Shown here piece after piece: positions 49,519 to 61,004 of a DNA stretch of 64,000 nt. The DNA is taken from the NCBI GenBank assembly GCA_019689635.1, contig JADGHB010000012.1, positions 1-64,000 on the forward strand, given 5' to 3'. Position numbers and translations under genes: made by a program. Source of the DNA: Nevskia sp. (GTDB taxonomy: Bacteria > Pseudomonadota > Gammaproteobacteria > Nevskiales > Nevskiaceae). Under the pieces are notes generated by a model. That model did no database searches, was not told the origin of the DNA, and saw nothing but the letters and a program-made list of their open reading frames with translations. How positions within the stretch are numbered: the stretch's first letter is position 1; each line of letters starts with the position of its first letter.

Positions 49519-51942
49519 TTGATCGAGGACCTGCTCCGCCACTGGCCTGCGCTGAGCCCCCTGATGGATCGGGCGCTGGAGCTGCCGCGCACCGAGCGTG
49601 CCGCTTATATCGAGCGCGCGTGCGCGGGCGACGGCGAAAAGCTCGCCGTCATGCGGCGCTGGTTGTCCGCACTCGAGGCCAGCACGGGGTTCCTGGAGCC
49701 CAAGGCCGCCGCCGACGAGGATTTCCGTCCCTTGCCGGCGGGCCACCGCATCGGCGCCTATCGCATCGAGCGGCTGATCGGTCGCGGCGGAATGGGCGAG
49801 GTCTATCTGGCGCTGCGCGCCGATGGCCAGTTCGAGCACAGCGTGGCGATCAAGCTGATTCGTGCCTCCTGCACGGCCGAACCCGAATCGTTTTTGGCCG
49901 AGCGGCGCCTGCTGGCCCAGTTGGAACACCCCGGGATCACGCGCTTGTTCGACGGCGGTCTCACCGACGACGGTCGGCCCTACATGGTGATGGAATACGT
50001 CGCGGGTCACGATCTGCTGACGTACTGCCGGCAGCGGCGGGCCGACCTCGCTCAACGCCTGCGCTTGTTCGTCGAACTGTGCGAGGCCGTGGCTTATGCG
50101 CACCGACACCTGATCGTGCATCGGGACATAAAGCCAGGCAACGTCCTGGTCACGGCGGAGGGCCGGGTCAAGCTCCTGGACTTCGGAGTCGCCCAGTGGC
50201 TCGGCAGCGGCTCCAGCCAGGCTCTGGCGGCGGGGCGGGCGACGCCGGGCTATGCGGCGCCGGAGCAATGGCTCGGCGGGGCGATCACTCCCGCCACCGA
50301 CGTCTACGCCTTGGGCGTGCTGCTCTACCATCTGCTCGCCGGCCGCGGGCCCTGGACTCGCTCCGAGGAGGGCCTCGCGCTGGCGGTGCTACCTCCGCTC
50401 GAGGAAGTGCCGCCTCCGCCGAGCGCGGTGGCGGAGGATCCGCAAGTGCCGGCCCGCCGGTTGCGCGGCGATCTCGATGCCATCGTGGGCAAGGCCATGC
50501 AGCGCGATCCGCTGCAGCGTTATTCCGGTGCCGCCGCGCTCGAAGAGGACCTGCGCCGCCATCTGCGGCACGAGCCGGTCGCCGCGCTGCCGCGCGCGCC
50601 GGCTTACGTGTTGCGGCGCTTCCTGCGGCGTCATCGGGTCCTCGCCGGCTGCGCCTTGGTGGTGGCCACCGTCCTGCTCGGCGCCACCGTGCTCACCGCC
50701 CGATCCGCACACCGCTTGCGCATCGAACGAGACCTCGCGCGCGCCGAGGCCGAGCGCCTGGAGGACGTGGAGAGCTTTCTCTTCGGGTTGTTCCGTCAGG
50801 CCGGCGAGGGCAGCGCCGGCGCCAATCTGAGTCTGGGGCAACTGCTGGACGCTCAGCGCCAGCGGGTCGAAGGCGGCCGGGATCGCGAGGCGCTCCGCGA
50901 ACTGCGCATCCTCGGCCAGCTCTATGCGCACATGGACGACGACGCCGACGCGGTGTCCGTATTGACCGCCTACCTGCGCGACGCCCCGCCGGACTTCCCG
51001 CCGGAGGAACTCGCCGCCGCTCACGCGGATCTGGCCACGGCCTTGTTCCGCACCGGTCGCGTCGAGCCGGCGCGACGAGAACTCGCCTTGGCGCAGGCGA
51101 TCTGGGAGGCGGATCCCGCTCGTTATCAACAGGCGTTGCTCGACAGTCGAACTTTGCAGTCGCAGTTACTGCGCGCGGACGGCGACACGGCGGGCGGCAT
51201 CCGTGTGCTGCAAGACGCCCTGGCCGAAAGCCGGCGGTGGTTCGGCGAAGACGATTTGCGCACGGCCTATCGCTACAACGATCTCGCCGCCGCGCAACAA
51301 CAGGCCGGGCAGATCGCCGCCGCCCGCGCATCCGCGCGGCGGGCCTGGCAGATTCTCGCAACACTCCAGCACCAGCACAGCAGCCAGGGTCTGGATGTGC
51401 TCAACAATCTCGCCGCGCTGGCCTATTTCCAGCAGGACTGGCGCGAGGCCGAGGACGATTTCCGCCAGGCGATCGCCTTGCGTCGCGAACTGTTCGGTCC
51501 TTCGGCGGCCTTGGCGGCTTTGCTCAACAATTACGGCAAGCTGTTGATCAAACGGAATCGTCCGGGCGAGGCCCTGCCGTGCCTGCGCGAGGCGGTGGAC
51601 TTGAGCGCGCGCTACAGCGGCTTGGGCAGTTTTCTGAGCGTGGCCGCGCAATTGAGCCTCGCCCAGGCGCTCGTCGCCCTGGGGCCCGGTGACGAAGCGG
51701 AGAGGCGCGCCAGCCAGGTGGTCGAGGTGGCGCGTCAGGCTTTTGGGGAAACGCATCTGCTGACCGCCGCCGCCGAAACCAATCTCGCGCATCTGCGTCT
51801 TGCGCAGCAGCGCCGGGACGAAGCGCTGAGGCTGCTCGATGCGGCCGGCGCCACGCTGCGCAAACTGGGGCCGGCCGGAGCCGGCGTGCTCGAAGAAGTC
51901 GAGCGCCTGCGCCGGGATTACGGCGTGGATTCCAGTTCCTGA
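49519..51942 (+). CDS. Membrane Ser/Thr protein kinase with TPR-like sensor domain
   Basis: 807 residues from TTG at 49519 (GGGAG upstream). Kinase domain: glycine loop IGRGGMGEV (87-95), VAIK Lys112, HRD 201-203 in VHRDIKPGNVL, DFG 221-223, APE 247-249; all catalytic residues are present. One TM helix (RVLAGCALVVATVLLGATVL, ~373-393) separates it from a ~400-residue helical region of TPR-like repeats (LRILGQLYAHMDDDADAVSVL, LLNNYGKLLIKRNRPGEALPCL). Its stop is 25 bases past the stop of the convergent ECF-like sigma factor gene, a tight pairing similar to the kinase-controlled ECF43-type systems; phosphorylation of the sigma factor is inferred. Confidence 0.9.
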   Translation: MIEDLLRHWPALSPLMDRALELPRTERAAYIERACAGDGEKLAVMRRWLSALEASTGFLEPKAAADEDFRPLPAGHRIGAYRIERLIGRGGMGEVYLALRADGQFEHSVAIKLIRASCTAEPESFLAERRLLAQLEHPGITRLFDGGLTDDGRPYMVMEYVAGHDLLTYCRQRRADLAQRLRLFVELCEAVAYAHRHLIVHRDIKPGNVLVTAEGRVKLLDFGVAQWLGSGSSQALAAGRATPGYAAPEQWLGGAITPATDVYALGVLLYHLLAGRGPWTRSEEGLALAVLPPLEEVPPPPSAVAEDPQVPARRLRGDLDAIVGKAMQRDPLQRYSGAAALEEDLRRHLRHEPVAALPRAPAYVLRRFLRRHRVLAGCALVVATVLLGATVLTARSAHRLRIERDLARAEAERLEDVESFLFGLFRQAGEGSAGANLSLGQLLDAQRQRVEGGRDREALRELRILGQLYAHMDDDADAVSVLTAYLRDAPPDFPPEELAAAHADLATALFRTGRVEPARRELALAQAIWEADPARYQQALLDSRTLQSQLLRADGDTAGGIRVLQDALAESRRWFGEDDLRTAYRYNDLAAAQQQAGQIAAARASARRAWQILATLQHQHSSQGLDVLNNLAALAYFQQDWREAEDDFRQAIALRRELFGPSAALAALLNNYGKLLIKRNRPGEALPCLREAVDLSARYSGLGSFLSVAAQLSLAQALVALGPGDEAERRASQVVEVARQAFGETHLLTAAAETNLAHLRLAQQRRDEALRLLDAAGATLRKLGPAGAGVLEEVERLRRDYGVDSSS

Positions 51943-52460
51943 TACAGAAAAGCGCGGGCCTTGAGCCAGTCGCGCTGCACCGTGCGCGGCGACAGACCGA
52001 GCAGCCGCGCGGTCTCGGCTTCGCTGTAACCGGCAAAAAAGCGGCATTCCACGACGCGCGCCAGCCGGCGATCCACTCCTTCCAGTTTGGACAGCGCCAG
52101 ATCGATTTCCAGGACTTCGGTGGACGAAACGCCGACGTACAGCGCCACTTCGTCCAGCGGCAGGTCGTCCGCGCCGGCTCCGCGCTTGGCCGCCAGATGC
52201 GCGCGCGCGTGATCCACCAATACCTGGCGCATGGCCGCGGCGGCGGTGTTGAGAAAATGATCGCGCGATTTCCAGCCGTGCTGGCGCGAAAGCCTGATCC
52301 AGGCCTCGCTGACCAGCGCGGTCGTTTGCAGGGTCTCGCCCGCACGCAAGCGACCGCGCTGCGCGCGCGCCAGTCGCTTGAGACTGGCGTAAAGCTCCGC
52401 GCTCAGCCGCCTGACTTCGGGGGCGGGCGCGTCGCTGTACCCTAGGCTCATGTCGGACAT
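51918..52460 (-). CDS. ECF-like RNA polymerase sigma factor
   Basis: 180 residues; ATG 52460 (a second ATG at 52451). Sigma region 2-like helices (LYASLKRLARAQRGRLRAGETLQTTALVSEAWIRLS, RDHFLNTAAAAMRQVLVDHARAHLAAKRG) and region 4 (LARVVECRFFAGYSEAETARLLGLSPRTVQRDWLKARAFL) match the ECF sigma group often found beside Ser/Thr kinases with TPR domains. The region-2/4 linker (DDLPLDEVALYVGVSSTEV) contains Thr and Ser that could be phosphosites. No anti-sigma factor is adjacent, so kinase control is plausible. Convergent overlap of 25 bases with the kinase gene. Confidence 0.87.
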   Translation of the reverse strand: MSDMSLGYSDAPAPEVRRLSAELYASLKRLARAQRGRLRAGETLQTTALVSEAWIRLSRQHGWKSRDHFLNTAAAAMRQVLVDHARAHLAAKRGAGADDLPLDEVALYVGVSSTEVLEIDLALSKLEGVDRRLARVVECRFFAGYSEAETARLLGLSPRTVQRDWLKARAFLYQELESTP

Positions 52461-52511
52461 GCGGGCATTATCCGTTTTTCGCGCGAAGACGTCTGAGACG
52501 GACCCGGCACT

Positions 52512-52541
52512 TTGCCGACGCATTTCCGGAGCCGTTAGAAT
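52512..52541 (+). promoter_or_regulatory. Putative sigma-70 promoter upstream of tRNA-Pro
   Basis: TTGCCG (52512-52517), an 18-base spacer and TAGAAT (52536-52541). Predicted start near 52548, ~135 bases before the tRNA. An 8-base-arm hairpin (GGGCTGCG 52544-52551, CGCAGCCC 52568-52575) begins right at the predicted transcript start. Confidence 0.45.
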
Positions 52542-52684
52542 TCGGGCTGCGAAATTTCGCCATGTCGCGCAGCCCGGGTGAGAAACCATGCTGGGTGAGT
52601 GCCGCGGGGACTCGTCGCGGCCCGGCGATCAGGCCGCCGCCGACCTGGAGTCGGGAGGTCGGCGCGAAAGGCAACGAAAGATGA

Positions 52685-52761
52685 CGGGGCGTAGCGCAGC
52701 CTGGTAGCGCACCTGCCTTGGGCGCAGGTGGTCGCCGGTTCAAATCCGGCCGCCCCGACCA
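52685..52761 (+). tRNA. tRNA-Pro (anticodon TGG)
   Basis: 77 bases including encoded CCA. Acceptor stem CGGGGCG pairs with CGCCCCG; D arm GCGCAG..GTAGCGC; anticodon stem CCTGC/GCAGG around the loop CTTGGGC, giving TGG; T arm GCCGGTTCAAATCCGGC. Convergent with the merR-like gene, 20 bases away. Confidence 0.96.
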
Positions 52762-52781
52762 TCGCCGCGAGCGAGTCGGCG

Positions 52782-53195
52782 CTACGCGGGCCAGCGGCGC
52801 AGCAGCGCCTCGAGTTCCAGCCGGATGGCTTGCAGTTCCTTTTGCCGGGCGGAGGCCGTCGAAGGCGGTGGCGACGCGGTGGCTGCGGCCAAGCGCGGAT
52901 CGCTGGCGTGCTCCAGGCGTGCCAGGTCTTTCAGCTTCTGACGCGCACCGCCGATGGTGAACCCCTCCTCGTAGAGCAGGCTGCGGATGCGGCGCACCAT
53001 CAACACGTCGTCGATCTGGTAGTAGCGGCGGTTGCCGCGGCGCTTGACGGGTCTGAGCTGGGGAAATTCCTGCTCCCAGTAGCGCAGCACGTGCGGCTTG
53101 ACCGCGCACAGGTCGCTGACTTCGCCGATGGCGAAGTAGCGCTTGCGTGGGATCTCCGGCAGGGCGCGGGTCGGCAACTCAACGGCGGGTTTCAT
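52782..53195 (-). CDS. MerR-family regulator downstream of ihfA
   Basis: 137 residues. Helix-turn-helix [41 protein letters not shown] and [28 protein letters not shown] are typical of the small MerR protein encoded just after ihfA in many gammaproteobacteria. It has no visible C-terminal effector domain beyond a helix. The gene overlaps ihfA by 17 bases (ATG at 53195; a GTG 6 bases upstream is an alternative), so it is in the infC-ihfA operon. Target unknown. Confidence 0.9.
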   Translation of the reverse strand: MKPAVELPTRALPEIPRKRYFAIGEVSDLCAVKPHVLRYWEQEFPQLRPVKRRGNRRYYQIDDVLMVRRIRSLLYEEGFTIGGARQKLKDLARLEHASDPRLAAATASPPPSTASARQKELQAIRLELEALLRRWPA

Positions 53196-53475
53196 CGACA
53201 CTCACGCGCAGACGCAGCTTCTGGCCGGGACGGAAAGTGACCACGCGGCGCGCCGAAATCGGAATCTCCTCGCCGGTCTTGGGATTACGGCCGGGACGCT
53301 GGTTCTTGTCGCGCAGCTCGAAGTTGCCGAAGCCGGAGAGCTTGACCGGTTCGCCCTGTTCCAGGCGCGCGCGGATTTCCTCGAAAAACAGATCGACGAA
53401 TTCCTTGGCTTCGCGTTTGTTGAGGCCGAGCTCGTCGAACAGAGCCTCGGCCAGTTCTGCCTTGGTCAGCGCCAC
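53179..53475 (-). CDS. ihfA: Integration host factor subunit alpha
   Basis: 98 residues. [40 protein letters not shown] and [40 protein letters not shown] are the HU/IHF fold with the Arg-Asn-Pro arm and Pro that kinks DNA. It forms a heterodimer with IHF-beta. It lies 14 bases downstream of pheT and overlaps the merR-like gene, the usual proteobacterial arrangement. Confidence 0.97.
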   Translation of the reverse strand: MALTKAELAEALFDELGLNKREAKEFVDLFFEEIRARLEQGEPVKLSGFGNFELRDKNQRPGRNPKTGEEIPISARRVVTFRPGQKLRLRVSVDETRR

Positions 53476-53489
53476 GTTCCCAACCTCGT

Positions 53490-56851
<3,362 letters not shown>

Positions 56852-56863
56852 TTATCACAGACG

Positions 56864-56926
56864 AGAAAGGGAACGGCGCGCGCCGCTCCCTTTCCGCGTT
56901 TCCGGCAAACCGCGCTGAAGGCGCGG
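56864..56926 (-). promoter_or_regulatory. Two hairpins in the rplT-pheS gap (possible attenuator)
   Basis: In the operon transcript, CCGCGCcttcaGCGCGG (56926-56910) is followed by a 14-pair stem GAAAGGGAGCGGCG/CGCCGUUCCCUUUC with one G-U pair (56894-56865). The stem is perfect only on the minus-strand RNA; on plus the G-U becomes an A-C mismatch, supporting a function in this direction. No U-run follows, and no Phe-rich leader peptide was found, unlike the Escherichia coli pheM arrangement. Confidence 0.5.
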
Positions 56927-56933
56927 CTGGGTA

Positions 56934-57293
56934 CTAGGCAGCGAGCCGGGCCTTGGCTTGCGCGGCGAGTTGCGCGAACGCCTGCTTGTCGTTGACCGCC
57001 AGATCGGCGAGCAGCTTGCGATCGAGGGCGACGCCCGCGGCGGCTAGCCCGTGAATGAACCGGCTGTAAGACAACCCGTGCTCGCGGGCGGCCGCGTTGA
57101 TGCGCTGGACCCATAGCGCGCGGAATTCGCGCTTGCGCACCCGGCGGTCGCGATAGGCGTACTGACCGGACTTGATCACCTGCTGCTTGGCCGCGCGGTA
57201 GACGCGCGACTTGGCGCCGTAATAGCCCTTGGCCTTCTTCAGCAGCTTCTTGTGGCGGGCGCGTGCCGTGACGCCGCGTTTGACTCTAGCCAT
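56934..57293 (-). CDS. rplT: Ribosomal protein L20
   Basis: 119 residues. [50 protein letters not shown] is a textbook bL20 N-terminus; the C-terminal [26 protein letters not shown] completes it. Part of the infC-rpmI-rplT operon; L20 usually represses its own operon. Starts 152 bases after the rpmI stop, an unusually long gap holding two hairpins. Confidence 0.98.
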   Translation of the reverse strand: MARVKRGVTARARHKKLLKKAKGYYGAKSRVYRAAKQQVIKSGQYAYRDRRVRKREFRALWVQRINAAAREHGLSYSRFIHGLAAAGVALDRKLLADLAVNDKQAFAQLAAQAKARLAA

Positions 57294-57363
57294 GTCGTTC
57301 GACCTCTTTCGTCTGTCGTTCGCTGTCGCGAATCGAATAATGTGCGGCGCTGAACGCCGTTGT

Positions 57364-57422
57364 CAGGGCCGGCCTGCGGGCCGCCCTGCGCTCGAATCCG
57401 GGGTCGCGTTTCAGGCGACCCC
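57364..57422 (-). promoter_or_regulatory. Hairpins between rpmI and rplT
   Basis: Just after rpmI the transcript has GGGGTCGC-(7)-GCGACCCC (57422-57400), then a bulged stem CAGGGC[c]GGCC/GGCCGCCCTG with a four-base loop (57388-57364). Arms pair perfectly apart from the bulge. There is no T-run. They could be processing sites or an L20-binding autoregulatory structure; E. coli has a shorter gap here. Confidence 0.45.
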
Positions 57423-57445
57423 CTCGAGAAGTTCAGGAATGAAGT

Positions 57446-57643
57446 TCACGAATAAGGAAGCATCTGCGCGACTTCGCGCACGTCGGAAGGGTGCACCTGC
57501 GTCGGACCGCGCAGCTTACGGATCCGCTTGGCCGGCTTTTTGGTGAGGATGTGGCGCTTGTGCGAATGGCTGCGCTTGAAGCCGCCTTTGCCGGTGCGGG
57601 CGAAGCGCTTGGCGGCGCCACGGTTGGTTTTCAGTTTGGGCAT
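57446..57643 (-). CDS. rpmI: Ribosomal protein L35
   Basis: 65 residues from ATG 57643 ([45 protein letters not shown]), a complete bL35. The frame is open upstream, but the family begins here. Between infC (101 bases upstream) and rplT in the standard operon. Confidence 0.97.
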   Translation of the reverse strand: MPKLKTNRGAAKRFARTGKGGFKRSHSHKRHILTKKPAKRIRKLRGPTQVHPSDVREVAQMLPYS

Positions 57644-57744
57644 TCTCGTCATCTCCATGTTGTTTGCCCGTCCGGCAGCGCTTGCGCGCGTTTGGGGGCC
57701 GGAACGCGGCTTGTGGGCTTGCAGCAACAACGACTAAAGATCTT

Positions 57745-58263
<519 letters not shown>

Positions 58264-58334
58264 CGGGCAATCCTCCTGCGACGGGCAAAATAAATGTCGG
58301 CGGCTCCAAGGGCGGCCGACAGAAAAGGGGCAAT

Positions 58335-58363
58335 AGTATAGAAATCGTGCCTGCCGCGCACAA
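58335..58363 (-). promoter_or_regulatory. Sigma-70 promoter of the infC operon
   Basis: On the minus strand TTGTGC (58363-58358), a 17-base spacer and TATACT (58340-58335). Predicted start near 58328, giving a leader of about 65 bases before the infC ATC. It lies between the spoVR stop (58423) and infC. Confidence 0.7.
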
Positions 58364-58422
58364 GATGCGCGGTGCAAGCCTACGGCACGCGGGGAGCGTT
58401 CGGCGAAGCCCGTCTGCCGCCA

Positions 58423-59823
58423 TCAGCCGACCGACAGCGTGTGCGGGGCGCCTTCGGGACCCACGGTTTCGAGTCGGACCGGACGTCGCCACACGCGATG
58501 GATGTACTGGAGCACTTTCTCGGCCCTCGCCAGATCCAGACCGCGGCGATCGGACGCGACGTCGTGACGCAAGCTGAGGCTGCCGTCGCGTCCTTTCTCG
58601 ACCGCCAGGATGCGCGGGGCGCCGTAGTTGAAACGCGGCGCCAGCAGCGTTTCGCGCAGTTCGTCGATGCCGGCCTCGCCGACCACCACGCGCTCGTCGC
58701 GGGAGCCGCGCTGTTCGTGCTGGTACTTGAACAGCTTGAGCTTGTGCGCCAGTTCTTCATCGAGGCAGTTGCGGATGAAGCCGAAGTCGTCCTCTTCCGC
58801 GCGGATGCGGAACGCGGTTGCCAGTCCGCGTCGCTCGACGACGTGTTCCCAGATGGCGAACCCCAGATGATAGGGATTGACGGTCAAGGCCACCGCGTCT
58901 TCGCCGGCGTAAGGCCGCACCACGTCGGAGTGCGCCTTGATGGCCTCCAGATAAAGCGCCTGCGGCAGGAAATCGGCTTCGCGCAGCAGCCGCGCGTGCC
59001 AGTAGCTGGCCCAGCCTTCGTTCATGATGTGGCAGGCGAACACCGGGTAGAAGTAATAGGACTCCTCGCGCACGGCAAGAAAGATGTCGCGCGCCCAGTC
59101 TTCCAGCTCCGGGGCGTGGTGAGCGATGAACCACAGCAGATCGGCTTCGGGCTGCGGCGGTACCGGGGCTCTGCGCGGCTCCGGGGCGGGCGGTGCCTGG
59201 CCCGATTCGCCCGGCAGGCGGCCGTAACGCGACTCGAAGGGCGTCGGCGCCGGCGTTTCGGGCGGCGCCAGCCACTCGGGATAGGGCGGGCGACGCAGCG
59301 CCTGGTTGAGATCGATGTGCTGCTCCAGGGCCAGCGCCGCATCCAGCACCGCCTCGACGCGCTCCTGTCCATGCCGGCGGATGGCGTCCTCGATCTGGTG
59401 GGCGCGGGCGGCGGCCTGCTCCACGATGCGGTCGCCGACTTCCTTCTGCATGCGCGCGAACAGCGCGTTGTTGCGCGAGAAGTCGGCGTGCCCCAGAACG
59501 TGCGCCGTCACCAGCGTGTTCTCGGACAGGCTGTTGCCGCGCTCCAGGTAGGCGCGGTTGGGATTGCCCGGGAACACCACCTCGAAGATGTGCGAATGCC
59601 CCATGCGGTGCTGGACGTACTGATAGATGTAGCGCACGCCGAAGGACCAGTGCGGCATGCGCACCGGCAGGCCATACACCGCCACTTCCATCATGAAGGT
59701 CTTCGGCACCAGCTCGAAGTCCACGGGATAGAAGTCGAGTCCGTAGCGGCGCGCCAGCGTCTCGATGCGTTCGCGGTACTGGCTCAGGCCGCCGTCTTGG
59801 ACGGATGTGTCGGACACGGTCAT
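58423..59823 (-). CDS. SpoVR family protein (YcgB-like)
   Basis: 466 residues. ERIETLARRYGLDFYPVDFELVP, HWSFGVRYIYQYVQHRMGHSHIFEVVFPGNP, NSLSENTLVTAHVLGHADFSRNN and the HIMNEGWASYWHARLL signature define SpoVR/YcgB proteins. Its biochemical role is unsettled; in enterobacteria and Bacillus it accompanies the PrkA kinase and YeaH in stress or spore-cortex biology. Start fixed by an ATGA overlap with the DUF444 gene. A Pro-rich linker (PPETPAPTPFESRYGRLPG) interrupts the middle. Confidence 0.93.
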   Translation of the reverse strand: MTVSDTSVQDGGLSQYRERIETLARRYGLDFYPVDFELVPKTFMMEVAVYGLPVRMPHWSFGVRYIYQYVQHRMGHSHIFEVVFPGNPNRAYLERGNSLSENTLVTAHVLGHADFSRNNALFARMQKEVGDRIVEQAAARAHQIEDAIRRHGQERVEAVLDAALALEQHIDLNQALRRPPYPEWLAPPETPAPTPFESRYGRLPGESGQAPPAPEPRRAPVPPQPEADLLWFIAHHAPELEDWARDIFLAVREESYYFYPVFACHIMNEGWASYWHARLLREADFLPQALYLEAIKAHSDVVRPYAGEDAVALTVNPYHLGFAIWEHVVERRGLATAFRIRAEEDDFGFIRNCLDEELAHKLKLFKYQHEQRGSRDERVVVGEAGIDELRETLLAPRFNYGAPRILAVEKGRDGSLSLRHDVASDRRGLDLARAEKVLQYIHRVWRRPVRLETVGPEGAPHTLSVG

Positions 59824-60968
59824 GCGGCTTGCGCGGACTGCTGCTGGAAGAACGCGCGGATCGCCTCCCAGATGTCGGCGTCCTTGTGCACGGTGTAACT
59901 GCCCACCGGCAGTCCGCGTGCCTCCAGCGCGCGGAACAGGCGGCCGGTCTCCGAGCGCGCGCTCTCCAGATGGTTCTGCGGCGTTTCCAGGAAGCCCATG
60001 AAGTTCATGCACCGCGCCAGCTCGGTCAGGCTGTCGTGTGCCGCGTTGCGGTCGTCGGCGAAGTTGTCGCCGTCGGAAGCGTAGAACAGGTAGGCGTTGT
60101 AGCGGGCGGGATCGTAGCGTTCGTCGAGAATTCGTTGTGCCAGGCGGAAGGCGCTGGACGCCACGGTGCCGCCGCTGGCCGTAGCCTTGAAGAATTCCTC
60201 CTCGCCGAACTCCCAGGCTTCGTTGGTGTGCGCCAAAAACACCACCTCGACGCCGGTGTAGCGGCGTCGCAGACCCTGCAGGACCCAGAAGAAAAAGGCC
60301 TTGGCCAGCTTGCGCCGCTCGCGATCCATGCTGGCCGAGACGTCGATGACGAACAGCACCACCGCGCGGGTCGACGGCCGCTTGCGCTCCGCCAGCTGGC
60401 GGAAACGCAGGTCCTCGTTGCTGAAGCCCTCGGGCGCGTCGGGCTGCGCGGCATGGCGCTTGATCGCTTCTTTCAAGGTGCGGCGGCGATCCAGTCGGGC
60501 CATCGGCCCGCGCTTGTCCCAGCCTTCGCGGACCACGCCATCGTCCTCCAGAGAATCGGCCAGCCGCGGCTTCAAGTCGGGCAGCTTGAGCTCTTCCCAC
60601 ATCCAGTCCACGATGTCGTCCACCTGGAACTCGAGCACGAACTCGAGCTCGCCGCCACCGGCGCCGCCCTCGCCACCGGCCTCGCCGCTGCCGGGCGCGC
60701 CGGGCCGGCGGAACACATCGCCCGGCTGGGCCGGACCCTGGCCCACGCCGCTCTCGGTCCCGGTGTCGCGCAGGCGGAAGCGGTAATGCTCCAGGAAGCG
60801 CACCGGCACGCGCACGGTGCGACTGCCGGGGCGCGTCAGGACGTCGGCGCCGGCCACCAGTTCCGGGAACTGCTCGCGGACGGCTTCGCGGATCTTGGCG
60901 TTGTGGCGCAGCCAGTCGCGGGCTCCGCGCGAGAACAGGTCGTACCAGTGCGCTGCGGTGCTGCTCAT
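59820..60968 (-). CDS. yeaH: YeaH (DUF444) protein
   Basis: 382 residues; ATG 60968 (a GTG 9 bases upstream is the alternative). N-terminal helical region (DWLRHNAKIREAVREQFPELVAG), a Gly/Glu-rich low-complexity loop (GAPGSGEAGGEGGAGGGE), and a von Willebrand A-like domain with DVSASMDRE (MIDAS DxSxS) and FFYASDGDNFADDRN. Always encoded between prkA and spoVR; all three are thought to form one signalling module. Overlaps spoVR as ATGA and follows prkA by 36 bases. Confidence 0.92.
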   Translation of the reverse strand: MSSTAAHWYDLFSRGARDWLRHNAKIREAVREQFPELVAGADVLTRPGSRTVRVPVRFLEHYRFRLRDTGTESGVGQGPAQPGDVFRRPGAPGSGEAGGEGGAGGGELEFVLEFQVDDIVDWMWEELKLPDLKPRLADSLEDDGVVREGWDKRGPMARLDRRRTLKEAIKRHAAQPDAPEGFSNEDLRFRQLAERKRPSTRAVVLFVIDVSASMDRERRKLAKAFFFWVLQGLRRRYTGVEVVFLAHTNEAWEFGEEEFFKATASGGTVASSAFRLAQRILDERYDPARYNAYLFYASDGDNFADDRNAAHDSLTELARCMNFMGFLETPQNHLESARSETGRLFRALEARGLPVGSYTVHKDADIWEAIRAFFQQQSAQAA

Positions 60969-61004
60969 GGCCGCCACCAGGGCCGAGACGTTGGGCGGCC
61001 CGTC

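Noticed and set aside
52685-52782. An integrated element at tRNA-Pro
   Set aside because: No integrase gene or second copy of the tRNA 3' end is nearby; the flanks are ordinary housekeeping genes.
58264-58377. A GTG start for infC at 58377
   Set aside because: The -10 box TATACT lies downstream of it, and the added residues do not match IF-3.
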